IMG/VR virus record: IMGVR_UViG_3300010354_000047
Location: 62,001-126,000 of that record
Source: a virus
Length of the DNA stretch: 64,000 nucleotides
Reading direction: 5' to 3' (one strand)
Both the position numbers and the translations under genes were made by a program. Positions 1 to 7,209 of the stretch are shown piece by piece. Under the pieces are notes generated by a model. The model was not told the DNA's origin. It made no database searches and saw nothing but the letters and a program-made list of their open reading frames with translations. Numbering within the stretch: position 1 is the stretch's first letter; every line of letters starts with the position of its first letter.

Positions 1-1
1 A

Positions 2-1039
2 GTACCATTTATTTACGAAGAAACCCTTAACTTTGAGTTAAACTTCTCTTGCCAAAATTACTTAACAAGCTCAGCTCACGATTTCGCCACTCAGCTCTTA
101 ATGGGAGCTAAGATTACGATATCTGGAAGTGCCCCGTCAGGTGCGTATGTTCAGGTCTTGGAACCCTTTCGCTGTAGCTCCTCTAACTTCACAGGAATCA
201 CAGAAGAGTCACAATACACCTACACCCAGAATTATGCCGTAACGATTGAGGAAGTTTTACCTTATATAGCCCTTGACCCTTGTGTTCAAAGGGGGGATTG
301 TCGACAGATCTTCCCCGGTCAGAACGTTGCGACTACACTCCCTCTTGCCGGAGTTGTCGATGAAGCGACAGGGAGTATTTACATTCCTTGGTATCCTGGA
401 ACGAATGAACTCGAAGCGGCTTTCACGGAGGCCCTTGGTGTTAGGTGGAGCAATGAAGTAACACAGTCTGGGGATTGGGTCTATGTCTGCGCTCCTGACG
501 AAGTCTTCATTCAGGACCCGCTTAACCAACCCATTTACCTCTTGAGTAACAATAGCTACACAGAAGAAGGTTACCTAGTTGTTACAGTTTGGGATGCGAC
601 AACAAAGGAGCCCATCAAGGAGGTTTTCTACGTTGACTCTGGAAAGAAGCTTGTTCGCTACGCGGTAGAGCTCTGGAGAAACACGGTGCTTGGGTCCTCC
701 ACCGGGACGATTGATCCAGATAGTGTTCTTGATGCGACTTGGACGTCCGGTTTTACCGTCGGAGAATTTGCCGTTGTGAAGGGAGCAACCCAAACTTTAT
801 ACTCTGATCCACTTGAGCCGAGCGGTAGGCAACAGACTCTAATGGGCGGGACTCTGATTGGGGTCAAGATGGACATTTTCATTCAAACCGCCAAGGGTCG
901 TTTCTACTTTGTCGCTCAATCGCCCCAGGGTAAAGGTTGGTTGATACAGGACTCCTTTGAGTTGGCTTCAATCAACTCCCTCTGGAAACTCGGATGCTTA
1001 CCTTGCGAAGGCGGACCAAATCCCCCGAGACTGTGCTAA
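2..1039 (+). CDS. Probable virion protein, 5' end cut by window
   Basis: The reading frame is open to the left edge of the window, so the true start lies upstream and only the last 345 or so residues are seen. An internal ATG at 101 would give 312 residues but the frame before it codes sensibly (Tyr, Glu, Cys-rich, no stop). The protein is rich in beta-forming residues, Tyr, Thr and Asp, with scattered Cys (CVQRGDC, CLPCEGG near the end) and no membrane segment. I do not recognise a family. It ends in a TAATG overlap with the next gene and lies just upstream of the terminase genes, where late virion genes are common, so a structural role is inferred only from position and composition. Confidence 0.7.
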   Translation, partial: VPFIYEETLNFELNFSCQNYLTSSAHDFATQLLMGAKITISGSAPSGAYVQVLEPFRCSSSNFTGITEESQYTYTQNYAVTIEEVLPYIALDPCVQRGDCRQIFPGQNVATTLPLAGVVDEATGSIYIPWYPGTNELEAAFTEALGVRWSNEVTQSGDWVYVCAPDEVFIQDPLNQPIYLLSNNSYTEEGYLVVTVWDATTKEPIKEVFYVDSGKKLVRYAVELWRNTVLGSSTGTIDPDSVLDATWTSGFTVGEFAVVKGATQTLYSDPLEPSGRQQTLMGGTLIGVKMDIFIQTAKGRFYFVAQSPQGKGWLIQDSFELASINSLWKLGCLPCEGGPNPPRLC

Positions 1040-1191
1040 TGAACACCCCACAAGAACTCTGGAAAAGATACTCACTCGCAGTTCAAGCCAATAATCTCGA
1101 ACTCGCGCAGTCAATCTTGAAAGAGATTCAAAAGTTTAAGTCCTACCCCGTTCGAACAACCGGGTGCGCCAAATGCAGAAAAACGCTATGA
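1039..1191 (+). CDS. Small conserved-type phage protein, 50 aa
   Basis: Start chosen at the ATG inside the TAATG overlap with the preceding stop; a longer frame beginning at 994 would overlap the previous gene without need. The 50 residues form a short helical protein (MNTPQELWKRYSLAVQANN onward) ending in a basic tail with one CAKC pair. The next gene begins in an ATGA overlap at its stop, so it is translationally coupled within the terminase operon. The helix-rich start with a Leu/Ala pattern suits a small helical bundle. Function unknown. Confidence 0.65.
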   Translation: MNTPQELWKRYSLAVQANNLELAQSILKEIQKFKSYPVRTTGCAKCRKTL

Positions 1192-1481
1192 ACAACGCCA
1201 CAGAAAAGATCATTAAGCAAAAGGAGGCGCTGGCAACTCAGGCACTTCAGGTTGCGGAAGACGCTCTCGAACTCCTGAAAGATCAACTGGAAGAGTGTAG
1301 CACTCGAGATCTTGTCACTGTCTTCAATTCTGCCGTCAAGGCTCATCGGGAAATCACCTCGGATGTCTTGTCTTTGGCGGAGAGCGAGGCCAAAAGTGAG
1401 CAGGAACTTGCGAAAGAATATGACGGGAAGGTGGGGGAACTTCTCCTCAGGCTCCAGAACGGTGGCCCTAACGGCTTATGA
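1188..1481 (+). CDS. Candidate small terminase subunit
   Basis: The 97-residue product is almost entirely helical and charged, with long heptad-like stretches of Leu, Ala, Glu and Lys. Start taken at the ATG of the ATGA overlap with the preceding stop; Met codons at 1164 and 1173 lie in the overlapping upstream gene. It is immediately followed, again by an ATGA overlap, by the large terminase. Small terminase subunits (DNA recognition, oligomeric ring) usually sit directly before terL and are small helical proteins, so this is the obvious candidate. No clear helix-turn-helix is visible, so the assignment rests on size, helicity and position. Confidence 0.5.
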   Translation: MNNATEKIIKQKEALATQALQVAEDALELLKDQLEECSTRDLVTVFNSAVKAHREITSDVLSLAESEAKSEQELAKEYDGKVGELLLRLQNGGPNGL

Positions 1482-3241
1482 ACTACAGAGAACCCTCAGT
1501 CACTCACGCTTCCCAGCTCGAAGAAAGGTCGAGATGGCGGCAGTACCAACGCGGACTGAGGGAACTTGAGCTACTCGAGGCTCCAAAATCAGTAATTCAA
1601 AACTATCGTTATCAGGCGGCTCGGGACTGCTTTCTCGCCTTTTGCGACATTATGAAGAACGGGGACTTGAAGGTTGCCCCTTTTCACGAAATTATTGCGA
1701 GTGCATTCGAGGACCTTTTTGATCGACGATACCGTCGTCTAATCGTTTCCTGCCCCCCGCGATCCGGAAAGTCAATGCTATCCAGTATGTTTCTGGCGTG
1801 GCTTATCGGAAAAGATGAGAAGACACAACATATTCTGGCCTCTTACGGTGCGTCCCTATCTCAGAAGTTTCACAGAGACGCCGTCATTATGATGAAGAGT
1901 CCGAACTATCGCCGGATATTTCCCGAGTTTTCGGGGTTCAACAAGGACTCTAAATACGACTTAACTGGTGGTGGTTATATTCTTTCCACCTCTGTTGGTG
2001 GTGTTCTAACAGGATTCACTTCAGGGACAACCGACATTACATCGAAAGGGATTGGAGTCGCTCTGATCGACGATCCGCTCAAGTCCTCTGATTCAAAAGC
2101 GGCTCTCGAGAATCTGGAGAGTTGGTGGGGAGAGCAAATGTCCACTCGAAGAACCAATAACTATGCTCAAATTTTAATTGCTACTCGATTCCACGAGAAA
2201 GACTTGCATGGTATTTTAGTTGACGGGGATGGGTTGTATGACCCGATTGAAAATCCTTTTGGCTGGCGCTGGATAAATATACAAGGGCTTTGCGAGGACC
2301 CCGCGAATGACATTCTTGGCCGAAGTCTTGGAGAATCCCACTGGCCGGAAAACTCAGCTTTTGCTGTTCCTGTTCTGGAGTCACAGAAAAAGATTATGGG
2401 TAGCTTCAAGTTTGCAGCCCTTTATCAAGGAGTACCTGTAGCTGCTGAAGGTCAAATAATCAAAAACAGCTGGATCAGCATTGTTGAAGAAGAAGAATGC
2501 CCTCCTCTTGATGTCGTTTGGTTCGGAGTCGATTGCGCCTTCTCCGAAAAAGAACTTGCCGATGAGAGTGTAATTTGCGTAGCCGGAATCAGTACTCGAG
2601 ACCCTGGAACTGTTTACATCAAAGACATAATCAAAGGTAGATGGGGTTTTCCTGACTTACTTGAGTCTGTTAAGCAACAACATTCTTTCTACAAAGCCAA
2701 GATGCTTTGCATAGAGAAGGCCGCAGCTGGACACTCTTTACTACAAGTTCTTCGGAGGGAGTCGAAGATTCCAGTTGAGGAGATGAAACCTCAGCAGCGG
2801 TCAAAGTCCGTCCGCCTCCAGGCAGTCTCCCCTTTACTCGAGAATAATCGCGTTAAGATAGTTCGAGGGCTGTGGAGCGATGCCTTCATTAAGGAGCTCA
2901 CTGCATTCCCCTTTGTAAAACACGACGACAGCGTAGACGCTTTCGTATGGGCCCTAACCTTCTATTCCATGAAGCTGGATAACACTGAGAGAGCGGTGCA
3001 GGACTCCGTCCTTCAGAGTCGAAAGTGGCAGCCTCAGCTTCGGAGAGATTTCGGGGACGAATCAACATACTCTCGACTTGTCGAAGACGAAAATAGGGTT
3101 AGTCGAAGAGTCTCTCCGCTCCCCGGAATCTCTGAGACCAACACTGAAACTTACGCTCAGCAAGGGTCTTCAAAAGGGATCATACGGTCTGTTAGGGGGC
3201 GTCCCTCGGCAAGAAACTTTGGATATAACATCTGGGATTAG
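1478..3241 (+). CDS. terL: Terminase large subunit
   Basis: DNA-packaging motor of 587 residues. The N-terminal ATPase carries a Walker A-like CPPRSGKS at residues 92-99 and a hydrophobic Walker B strand VALIDD at 194-199 followed by a proline. The C-terminal half looks like the RNase H-fold nuclease: an acidic strand in VWFGVDCAF near residue 348, an EK.AAG segment around 410 and HDDSVDAF near 488 supply candidate metal-binding acids. The layout matches the TIGR01630-type phage terminase family. A Ser/Arg-rich tail of about 80 residues follows. The start overlaps the stop of the candidate small subunit (ATGA). Function: headful or site-specific cutting and ATP-driven packaging into the prohead. 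Confidence 0.95.
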   Translation: MNYREPSVTHASQLEERSRWRQYQRGLRELELLEAPKSVIQNYRYQAARDCFLAFCDIMKNGDLKVAPFHEIIASAFEDLFDRRYRRLIVSCPPRSGKSMLSSMFLAWLIGKDEKTQHILASYGASLSQKFHRDAVIMMKSPNYRRIFPEFSGFNKDSKYDLTGGGYILSTSVGGVLTGFTSGTTDITSKGIGVALIDDPLKSSDSKAALENLESWWGEQMSTRRTNNYAQILIATRFHEKDLHGILVDGDGLYDPIENPFGWRWINIQGLCEDPANDILGRSLGESHWPENSAFAVPVLESQKKIMGSFKFAALYQGVPVAAEGQIIKNSWISIVEEEECPPLDVVWFGVDCAFSEKELADESVICVAGISTRDPGTVYIKDIIKGRWGFPDLLESVKQQHSFYKAKMLCIEKAAAGHSLLQVLRRESKIPVEEMKPQQRSKSVRLQAVSPLLENNRVKIVRGLWSDAFIKELTAFPFVKHDDSVDAFVWALTFYSMKLDNTERAVQDSVLQSRKWQPQLRRDFGDESTYSRLVEDENRVSRRVSPLPGISETNTETYAQQGSSKGIIRSVRGRPSARNFGYNIWD

Positions 3242-3309
3242 AGCGTTAAAAGTCGGTATTGCGATTTGCAACCGCATTAAAAGTTGCTGTTGTTATCAAC
3301 AGTTTCAAA

Positions 3310-3513
3310 ATGGCTATTTCACCTACAGATTTCAACTCCTCAATAATGAAAGAGGATCTCGGGACAGTATGTCTGATTACGAATCCCCGTTCCGACAAGT
3401 ACCTAGTAAAACCAGAGAAGAAAATCAAACCAGGGATCCCGGAAGATTCCTACTCCCGATGGTGTGGAGGGGCCGGTGGTTTCGACCTCTTCGTTGAGCG
3501 CGTACATGAATGA
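3310..3513 (+). CDS. Hypothetical small protein
   Basis: A 67-residue frame starting MAISPTDFNSS, between terL and phoH. An in-frame TTG at 3259 could extend it by 17 residues, but the ATG at 3310 gives a conventional start. It has one Cys in the first half (VCLITNP) and an RWCGGAGGFDLF segment near the end, and no recognisable domain. A GTTAAAAGT box at 3243 resembles the late promoter motif seen elsewhere but is further upstream than usual. It could be real because no other frame occupies this strand, yet nothing else supports it strongly. Confidence 0.45.
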   Translation: MAISPTDFNSSIMKEDLGTVCLITNPRSDKYLVKPEKKIKPGIPEDSYSRWCGGAGGFDLFVERVHE

Positions 3514-3570
3514 ATATGTTGAGCGCCTTCTGAACCAGGATGAATGGTGGGCTCTCTGAGCGTGAGTGGA

Positions 3571-3579
3571 GGGTAAAGT
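3571..3579 (+). promoter_or_regulatory. Late-type box GGGTAAAGT before phoH
   Basis: GGGTAAAGT ends 20 nt before the ATG at 3600. It is one of at least ten copies in the window placed at nearly the same distance from a start codon, and it helps choose the phoH start. The role as a -10-like phage promoter element is inferred. Confidence 0.5.
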
Positions 3580-3599
3580 CCCTCAGTGGGGTTTCACTC

Positions 3600-4424
3600 A
3601 TGGCTCTACACTTGAAAAATGAAGGGGGTGAGGATCATGTAATCCGTCACAGCAACGAAGTATACATCGTATCCACTGTTGTCACAAACCCTCTTCACCA
3701 AATGTTGAAAAGCAAAGAAAAGCGCAAAATGCGCCGTGCTGAATCTGCCCAATTGATCGAACGCTCGTATAGTAGGGGAATGGACGTTTCCTCCCCGAAG
3801 TTCCTGACCTGGAAACAAGAAGAATTTTGGAACACCCTCAAGAAAAACACTGTAACACTTGCTTCAGGCGCAGCAGGAACGGGAAAAACCTTGATCGCCC
3901 TCCATTATGGACTCTTTGGAGTTGCTCAAGGAACATTTGACAAGATTTACTATATTCGAAGCGATGTCGGAGTCGAGTTCCAGAGGGGAAGAGGGGCTTT
4001 GCCAGGTGATTTATCCGAAAAGATTGCACCGCTTGTTGCCCCGATTCATGACAATCTACCCTGTATTATGCGGTCGCAAGGTGCTGCTGAGTACTTGCTG
4101 AACAAGAAAATCATCGAGCCGTCTCTTCTTGAAGACGTTAGAGGGCGATCTTTAAACAACGCTTTCATCATCGTAGACGAAGCTCAGAACTTTTTGCCTT
4201 CTCAGTGTAAGACCGTGCTGACTCGCGTTGGTAAAGATTCGAAGATTTGCCTTATTGGTGATACGAAGCAGACGGACCTCGAAGTTTTTCGTCGTGAAAA
4301 TGGCCTACTTGATGCCATCAGTCGATTAAAGAATCTTCCTGAAGTTGGAATAGTCCACTTTGACCGAAGCGACATTGTTCGAAACTCAGTTATCTCTCAC
4401 ATACTCGAAAGATACGAAGAGTGA
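3600..4424 (+). CDS. phoH: PhoH-like P-loop ATPase
   Basis: A 274-residue P-loop protein. Walker A is GAAGTGKT at residues 90-97, and a Walker B strand ending in IIVDEAQN lies near residue 190, followed by a sensor-like IGDTKQTD. This is the standard PhoH arrangement. PhoH is very common in cyanophages; in bacteria it belongs to the phosphate-starvation regulon and binds ATP, but its role in phages is not settled. The start at 3600 is preferred over upstream in-frame codons because the GGGTAAAGT box lies 20 nt before it. A strong hairpin terminator follows the stop immediately, so phoH ends its transcription unit. Confidence 0.93.
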   Translation: MALHLKNEGGEDHVIRHSNEVYIVSTVVTNPLHQMLKSKEKRKMRRAESAQLIERSYSRGMDVSSPKFLTWKQEEFWNTLKKNTVTLASGAAGTGKTLIALHYGLFGVAQGTFDKIYYIRSDVGVEFQRGRGALPGDLSEKIAPLVAPIHDNLPCIMRSQGAAEYLLNKKIIEPSLLEDVRGRSLNNAFIIVDEAQNFLPSQCKTVLTRVGKDSKICLIGDTKQTDLEVFRRENGLLDAISRLKNLPEVGIVHFDRSDIVRNSVISHILERYEE

Positions 4425-4427
4425 CTC

Positions 4428-4451
4428 AAGGGGCTTCGGCCCCTTATTTTT
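4428..4451 (+). terminator. Rho-independent terminator after phoH
   Basis: Perfect stem AAGGGGC / GCCCCTT with a TTCG tetraloop, followed by ATTTTT. It begins four bases after the phoH stop. Confidence 0.93.
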
Positions 4452-4452
4452 A

Positions 4453-4461
4453 GGGTATACT
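4453..4461 (+). promoter_or_regulatory. Late-type box GGGTATACT
   Basis: GGGTATACT directly follows the phoH terminator and ends 20 nt before the ATG at 4482, the same spacing as the GGGTAAAGT boxes. TATACT is a good -10 hexamer; no convincing -35 is present because that position falls in the terminator stem. Confidence 0.55.
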
Positions 4462-4481
4462 ACCTTAGTCATCTTTTTTGT

Positions 4482-4688
4482 ATGCCCTATAGTCCTGAAC
4501 AACTTTTCTCCGTTCTGGGGTACTCCGCACGTGCTCTGGGTGCCTCTGACGGGGAAATCTACGAATTTGCACGCTGCATGCGACCCGATGGAACCTTCTA
4601 CGGAACGCGAGGAAAGTGTAAAAAAAAGGTTCGGAAGTTAACCCTGAGTCACAAGACAAAGGCCCTCAATCTGAAAGGAAGGTTCTAA
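4482..4688 (+). CDS. Tagged protein, N-terminal fragment (frameshifted)
   Basis: The 68-residue frame begins MPYSPEQLFSVLGYS and reaches the C-x13-C signature (Cys32 and Cys46, with RPDG.FYGTRGKC). After a run of eight A at 4620-4627 the reading frame departs from its relatives: the sequence expected after GKC(K/R)K, namely GSEVNPES as in the gene at 57164, is present in the -1 frame from 4628 and continues into the open frame at 4694. The last 20 or so residues of this frame are therefore out-of-frame translation. The run contains A AAA AAG, the classic -1 slippery heptamer, so programmed slippage, real mutation and an assembly indel are all possible. Confidence 0.6.
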   Translation: MPYSPEQLFSVLGYSARALGASDGEIYEFARCMRPDGTFYGTRGKCKKKVRKLTLSHKTKALNLKGRF

Positions 4689-4693
4689 AGGAA

Positions 4694-5044
4694 ATGGTTA
4701 GGGCCGGGGGAAAGTTTCATCTTCCGTCCAGAGGAAAACCTGAAACACCCGACGAAGTTCAAGCTAGAAAAGCCAGAGTTGAGAAAGATCATGAGGCTAA
4801 GAAGAAACAAAAGGAGAGAATAGCAGAACAAGACGAAAGACACACAAAAATCGCAAAAGACTTATACGAACTGGGTGGCGGTGATTCTAAGGATGACAGT
4901 TTATATTCACGTAACCGGCGGAAGGGTATAAAAGAGGAACTTGACATTATTGGTAATGCAGGTCGTCAAGGTGCTCAATATCTTAAGAAGGGGATACTGC
5001 TGCTCTTCTTGAGCACGCAAGGAAGGTGTCCGCAGGAGGGGTGA
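4694..5044 (+). CDS. Middle fragment of the same frameshifted tagged gene
   Basis: This frame is the -1 continuation of the gene that starts at 4482; it is open back to 4628, so the ATG at 4694 is probably internal rather than a true start. The encoded segment is highly charged (Lys, Glu, Arg) and helical, with no known domain. Near 4990 a second frame change is needed: with one more G in the GGGG run at 4990-4993 the protein would read on as KKGDTAALLEHARKVSAGG into the frame at 5026, whereas the last 18 residues of the present frame are hydrophobic and unlike the rest. Base use is purine-rich and lower in GC than neighbouring genes. Confidence 0.5.
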   Translation: MVRAGGKFHLPSRGKPETPDEVQARKARVEKDHEAKKKQKERIAEQDERHTKIAKDLYELGGGDSKDDSLYSRNRRKGIKEELDIIGNAGRQGAQYLKKGILLLFLSTQGRCPQEG

Positions 5045-5271
5045 AAACTCACGTTGAAAGCTTGGTAAAGGCCAAGAAAGAGGAACAGAAAGCTAGACTT
5101 AAGGAGGAAATAGCACGAAAGAAAGAAAGAGGTGATAGTCCTGAAGACATAGCTCAATACAAGGCAAACGAAAACTTTTATATGAAGAGGGAGCTAAAGA
5201 GAACAGCATATGATGCGGAAAGGGAGTGGAATGCCTTAGTCGCAATTGAAAGAGCTAGTCGAGGGAGGTGA
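5026..5271 (+). CDS. C-terminal fragment of the same frameshifted tagged gene
   Basis: An 81-residue frame opening at a GTG, continuing the charged helical character of the fragment before it (KAKKEEQKARLKEEIARKKE). The frame is open back to about 4987, and joins the preceding fragment if one base is restored in the G run at 4990-4993. If intact, the gene 4482-5271 would encode a protein of about 263 residues: leader, cysteine signature, then a long coiled coil. No family recognised beyond the signature. Confidence 0.5.
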   Translation: MSAGGVKTHVESLVKAKKEEQKARLKEEIARKKERGDSPEDIAQYKANENFYMKRELKRTAYDAEREWNALVAIERASRGR

Positions 5272-5303
5272 AACCAAAGGTCGCCTTTGATACTTTGGTT
5301 GTA

Positions 5304-5313
5304 GAGTAAAAGT
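5304..5313 (+). promoter_or_regulatory. Late-type box GAGTAAAAGT
   Basis: One-base variant of GGGTAAAAGT lying in the gap before the ATG at 5323. Spacing (9 nt to the ATG) is shorter than the usual 20-24 nt, so it is a weaker example. Confidence 0.3.
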
Positions 5314-5322
5314 TTGAGGTTT

Positions 5323-5571
5323 ATGAAATCTAAATTCTTGTGGCATAACTTTCGAGACTCTCGACATCTTAATGGAGAGGACGAGCGCGTCGATGGGAAT
5401 ATACGAAGGAATAGACTTGAAGGTCCTTCAAGCCCTTTACCTTCTAAAAGGGACTCGAGCAGAGAACCTTCCGCTAGGGAAGTAGAAAGGGCTAAAGAAG
5501 AAGCAGTAGGAGGAAAAAGGGACGAATGCAAAAAGGGGGAAGTCTTGCAGCGCTACTTGCATATACTATAA
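5323..5571 (+). CDS. HNH paralogue, N-terminal fragment (frameshifted)
   Basis: The frame starts with MKSKFLWHNFRDSR, which aligns without gaps with MNPLFNWHNFSDSR of the intact gene at 7210; this alignment sets both starts. It then reaches DECKKG, the beginning of the C-x5-C-x3-C-x6-C signature. At the run of five G at 5535-5539 it leaves the expected frame. Removing one G yields CKKGKSCSATC followed by IYYNDKC and joins the open frame that continues to 7153. The last ten residues here are thus out-of-frame. Treat 5323-7153 as one gene of about 610 residues that is broken or misassembled at this G run. Confidence 0.6.
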   Translation: MKSKFLWHNFRDSRHLNGEDERVDGNIRRNRLEGPSSPLPSKRDSSREPSAREVERAKEEAVGGKRDECKKGEVLQRYLHIL

Positions 5572-5602
5572 TGACAAATGTTTAGTAGCTCTCCCAGCCC
5601 CC

Positions 5603-7153
5603 TTGAGTGAGGGATTAAGAAAAGTAATAGGCATTCTAGAAGAAGCTACAGGAAGAGGTATTTCAGACGATGAAGCTGGAACTATCTTTGAGAAGCATCT
5701 TAAGTTGCAAGATGAGATAAAGTTTGGGCCGAATAAAGAACTCGTGGTCCCAGACCCGAAAGATCCCGACAATCCTGCCAAGTTTAAGGTCAATCTGGAG
5801 TTATTCCCTAAGAAACTCCAAGCCGAGGTTCAAAGAGACACGGAAGAACTTAACTCTAGATTAGAGGAAGTCAGGTCTAAATACGGTAAGACCGAGGGTG
5901 ATAAAAGAATCTCGGAAATAGTTGGCATCATGGTGCCAACGACGATAGCAAGGGAGAGGGAGAAAATCTCATACACACCTCCTGAAGCATTGGAGTATAT
6001 CTACAAGAATAGGAAAACTTTCGAGAGAATGAACGACATATACGAAGAACTTTCCAAACTCCAGAAAGAAGGAAAATTGACCCCGGAGATTGTTAACGAG
6101 AGGATGAAGGAAATAAGTCAAACCTTGCGACCTAGAATGGGGGAGTGGTCCCAAGAAGAAATAGCTTTAGCGGCTTCATTGTTAACCCCCTTAGAAAGAA
6201 ACTTCTTTGGAAAGGCGGGTTCCCTTTCAGAAGGGGGAGGTCTATTTCGAGCTGGAGACGAACTCCCCTCTTCCTACGGCGATCTTAGTGCAGCTACAGA
6301 TGAGCAGCAAAGGGCACGAGTCTTATTGGGAGCCCGAATTATTCTTGAGTCAAACGGAAAAAACATCTACACCGGGCAACCTCTAAATGTCCTGGAGTCA
6401 GATTGGGAGCACATGATTTCATTTGAAGCTATTCGCAGGAATGCGGAGGTGTACCATAATATAGGGTTGGTGTCTAGTAGGGACAATGGTGGAAAGGCCG
6501 ACAAACCACCCTCTTGGTTGTATAATACAGGGAAAGGTGGTTACATGTCCGGAATGAAGTTTGACGATAACGGGAAGCTTACGCCAGAAAGTAGAGCAAA
6601 GTGGGAGGCTAAAGAGCGAGCTAAAGTAGAAGTTAAGGAGTTAAAGCGAAAAGGTTTTGAGCTCTCTTACTACCAAAGGGGGCAAGAAAGAGTCCAAGCT
6701 CTTCAAGAATTGGTAGCAATGGTTCAGAATTCTAAGTTAAGAAGTAAAGATAAACTCGATGTCCTCAATAAAGTTGCCTTAGGTATGTTGCTGGAGGGTG
6801 ATCCGAAGTTTGCAGCGACAGCTGGAGGGGGAATTCAGTCACATGGAAGAGCAGGCAAAAGATGGTATTACTTTGGTTATGATAACCCTGAGTTTTGCAG
6901 GTTTGTTTCCAATAAATTGCTAGAACTTGCTGCGAAAGGCGATTCCGAAGGAATCAAAAAAGTGGGAGAAATTATGGAAGCTGAAGTCAATGAGAAATTG
7001 AATCCCACGATTAAAGAGCAATTGGGAACTAACTACACATACAAAGGTAAACCTTCCTTTAAGTTGGGTGATGAGGGGACAGAGCAAGTGCGAGAAATCA
7101 TGGAAAAATTATCCAAACAAGCCATGGAGCGTATAAAACAGGAGATAGGCTAA
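5603..7153 (+). CDS. HNH-like endonuclease paralogue, main fragment
   Basis: Open from about 5540 in this frame; the TTG at 5603 is only the first start-like codon, and the real N-terminus is probably the fragment at 5323 across a one-base frameshift. The protein is long, charged and helical, with a C-terminal HNH-type segment: IYTGQPL about residue 253, then DWEHMISF and a HNIGL.SSRDN stretch, parallel to IYTGQ/MYTGQ, LEHTIPF and an Asn-rich stretch in the neighbour at 7210. HNH enzymes use the His after the acidic residue to bind metal and cut DNA. The two genes are tandem paralogues. GC is visibly lower than average. Possible homing-type or effector nuclease. Confidence 0.65.
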   Translation: MSEGLRKVIGILEEATGRGISDDEAGTIFEKHLKLQDEIKFGPNKELVVPDPKDPDNPAKFKVNLELFPKKLQAEVQRDTEELNSRLEEVRSKYGKTEGDKRISEIVGIMVPTTIAREREKISYTPPEALEYIYKNRKTFERMNDIYEELSKLQKEGKLTPEIVNERMKEISQTLRPRMGEWSQEEIALAASLLTPLERNFFGKAGSLSEGGGLFRAGDELPSSYGDLSAATDEQQRARVLLGARIILESNGKNIYTGQPLNVLESDWEHMISFEAIRRNAEVYHNIGLVSSRDNGGKADKPPSWLYNTGKGGYMSGMKFDDNGKLTPESRAKWEAKERAKVEVKELKRKGFELSYYQRGQERVQALQELVAMVQNSKLRSKDKLDVLNKVALGMLLEGDPKFAATAGGGIQSHGRAGKRWYYFGYDNPEFCRFVSNKLLELAAKGDSEGIKKVGEIMEAEVNEKLNPTIKEQLGTNYTYKGKPSFKLGDEGTEQVREIMEKLSKQAMERIKQEIG

Positions 7154-7176
7154 CTTTCCGCTCAGATTAAATTAGC

Positions 7177-7185
7177 GGGTAAAGT
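7177..7185 (+). promoter_or_regulatory. Late-type box GGGTAAAGT
   Basis: GGGTAAAGT ends 24 nt before the ATG at 7210, in the short gap after the frameshifted paralogue. Confidence 0.45.
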
Positions 7186-7209
7186 CTGTGAAGTCTGTGG
7201 TCCGTGAGG

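Noticed and set aside
3506-3559. 17-codon frame MNEYVERLLNQDEWWAL between the 3310 gene and phoH
   Set aside because: In a tight overlap and before the GGGTAAAGT box, so it could be translated, but too short to support as a gene.
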